DNA of 6,433 nucleotides, taken from assembly GCA_947177465.1 (NCBI GenBank), contig CAMWUP010000119.1, positions 1 to 6,433 on the forward strand, written 5' to 3'. A model generated the notes under the pieces. The model was not told the DNA's origin and made no database searches. It was given only the letters and a program-made list of their open reading frames with translations. This DNA comes from an uncultured Lachnospiraceae bacterium (lineage in GTDB: Bacteria > Bacillota > Clostridia > Lachnospirales > Lachnospiraceae). The translations under genes were made by a program, and so were the position numbers. Shown here piece by piece: positions 6,368 through 6,433 of the stretch. Position 1 is the first letter of the stretch; every line of letters begins with the position of its first letter.

Positions 6368-6433
6368 ATTAATCTTAGACACATCTGAAGCTGCCGACGA
6401 CTCCTTACGTGTAGATCTCGGTGGTCGCCGTAT
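6368..6433. other. Illumina Nextera adapter contamination (transposase adapter, i5 index, P5)
   Basis: Non-biological sequence. Bases 6368-6400 match the 33-base Nextera read-through adapter at 27 positions, and 6373-6400 at 26 of 28, ending in the exact CTGCCGACGA. Bases 6401-6408 are CTCCTTAC, the reverse complement of GTAAGGAG, which I recall as i5 index 505. Bases 6409-6433 are an exact match to the first 25 of the 29 bases of the reverse-complemented P5 oligonucleotide. The three parts occur in the order of a real library molecule. The exact junction with genomic DNA is blurred between about 6363 and 6372. Confidence 0.97.

Overview
The window is ordinary housekeeping chromosome from a low-to-mid GC Gram-positive bacterium, most likely a clostridial (Lachnospiraceae-like) Firmicute. 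The clues are a TrmB that closely resembles the Bacillus form, a signal-peptide-bearing S11 carboxypeptidase with a C-terminal anchor, GGTGA/AAAGGA/AGAGGA ribosome binding sites, and a pyrG C-terminus of Firmicutes type. The taxonomic call is inference from remembered family sequences. No rRNA, tRNA, CRISPR array, insertion sequence or phage gene is visible.

Layout. A DEDDh 3'-5' exonuclease with an added Cys-rich C-terminal region (86-1057, +) runs tail-to-tail into a membrane-anchored D-alanyl-D-alanine carboxypeptidase (1054-2649, -); their stop codons overlap. A 169-bp divergent promoter region (2650-2818) separates the carboxypeptidase from trmB (2819-3469, +), the tRNA m7G46 methyltransferase. 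trmB is translationally coupled to a 402-residue FkbM-family methyltransferase of unknown substrate (3469-4677, +), whose central part is much more AT-rich than its neighbours. After a 143-bp gap holding a candidate promoter/operator comes a classical thioredoxin (4821-5141, +). A hairpin at 5118-5161 ends both thioredoxin and the convergent pyrG (CTP synthase, 5175 to about 6365, -).

The right edge is not biological. From about 6368-6373 to 6433 the sequence is Illumina Nextera adapter: mosaic-end/read adapter, an 8-base i5 index and most of P5. pyrG therefore stops about 140 codons short of its N-terminus because the contig ends there, not because the gene is broken.

The genes do not form one pathway: they cover nucleic acid processing, peptidoglycan trimming, tRNA modification, redox and pyrimidine synthesis. 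No new multi-gene system was found. The parts most worth a second look are the adapter contamination, the very basic cytoplasmic tail of the carboxypeptidase with its 18-bp tandem duplication, and the FkbM protein coupled to trmB.
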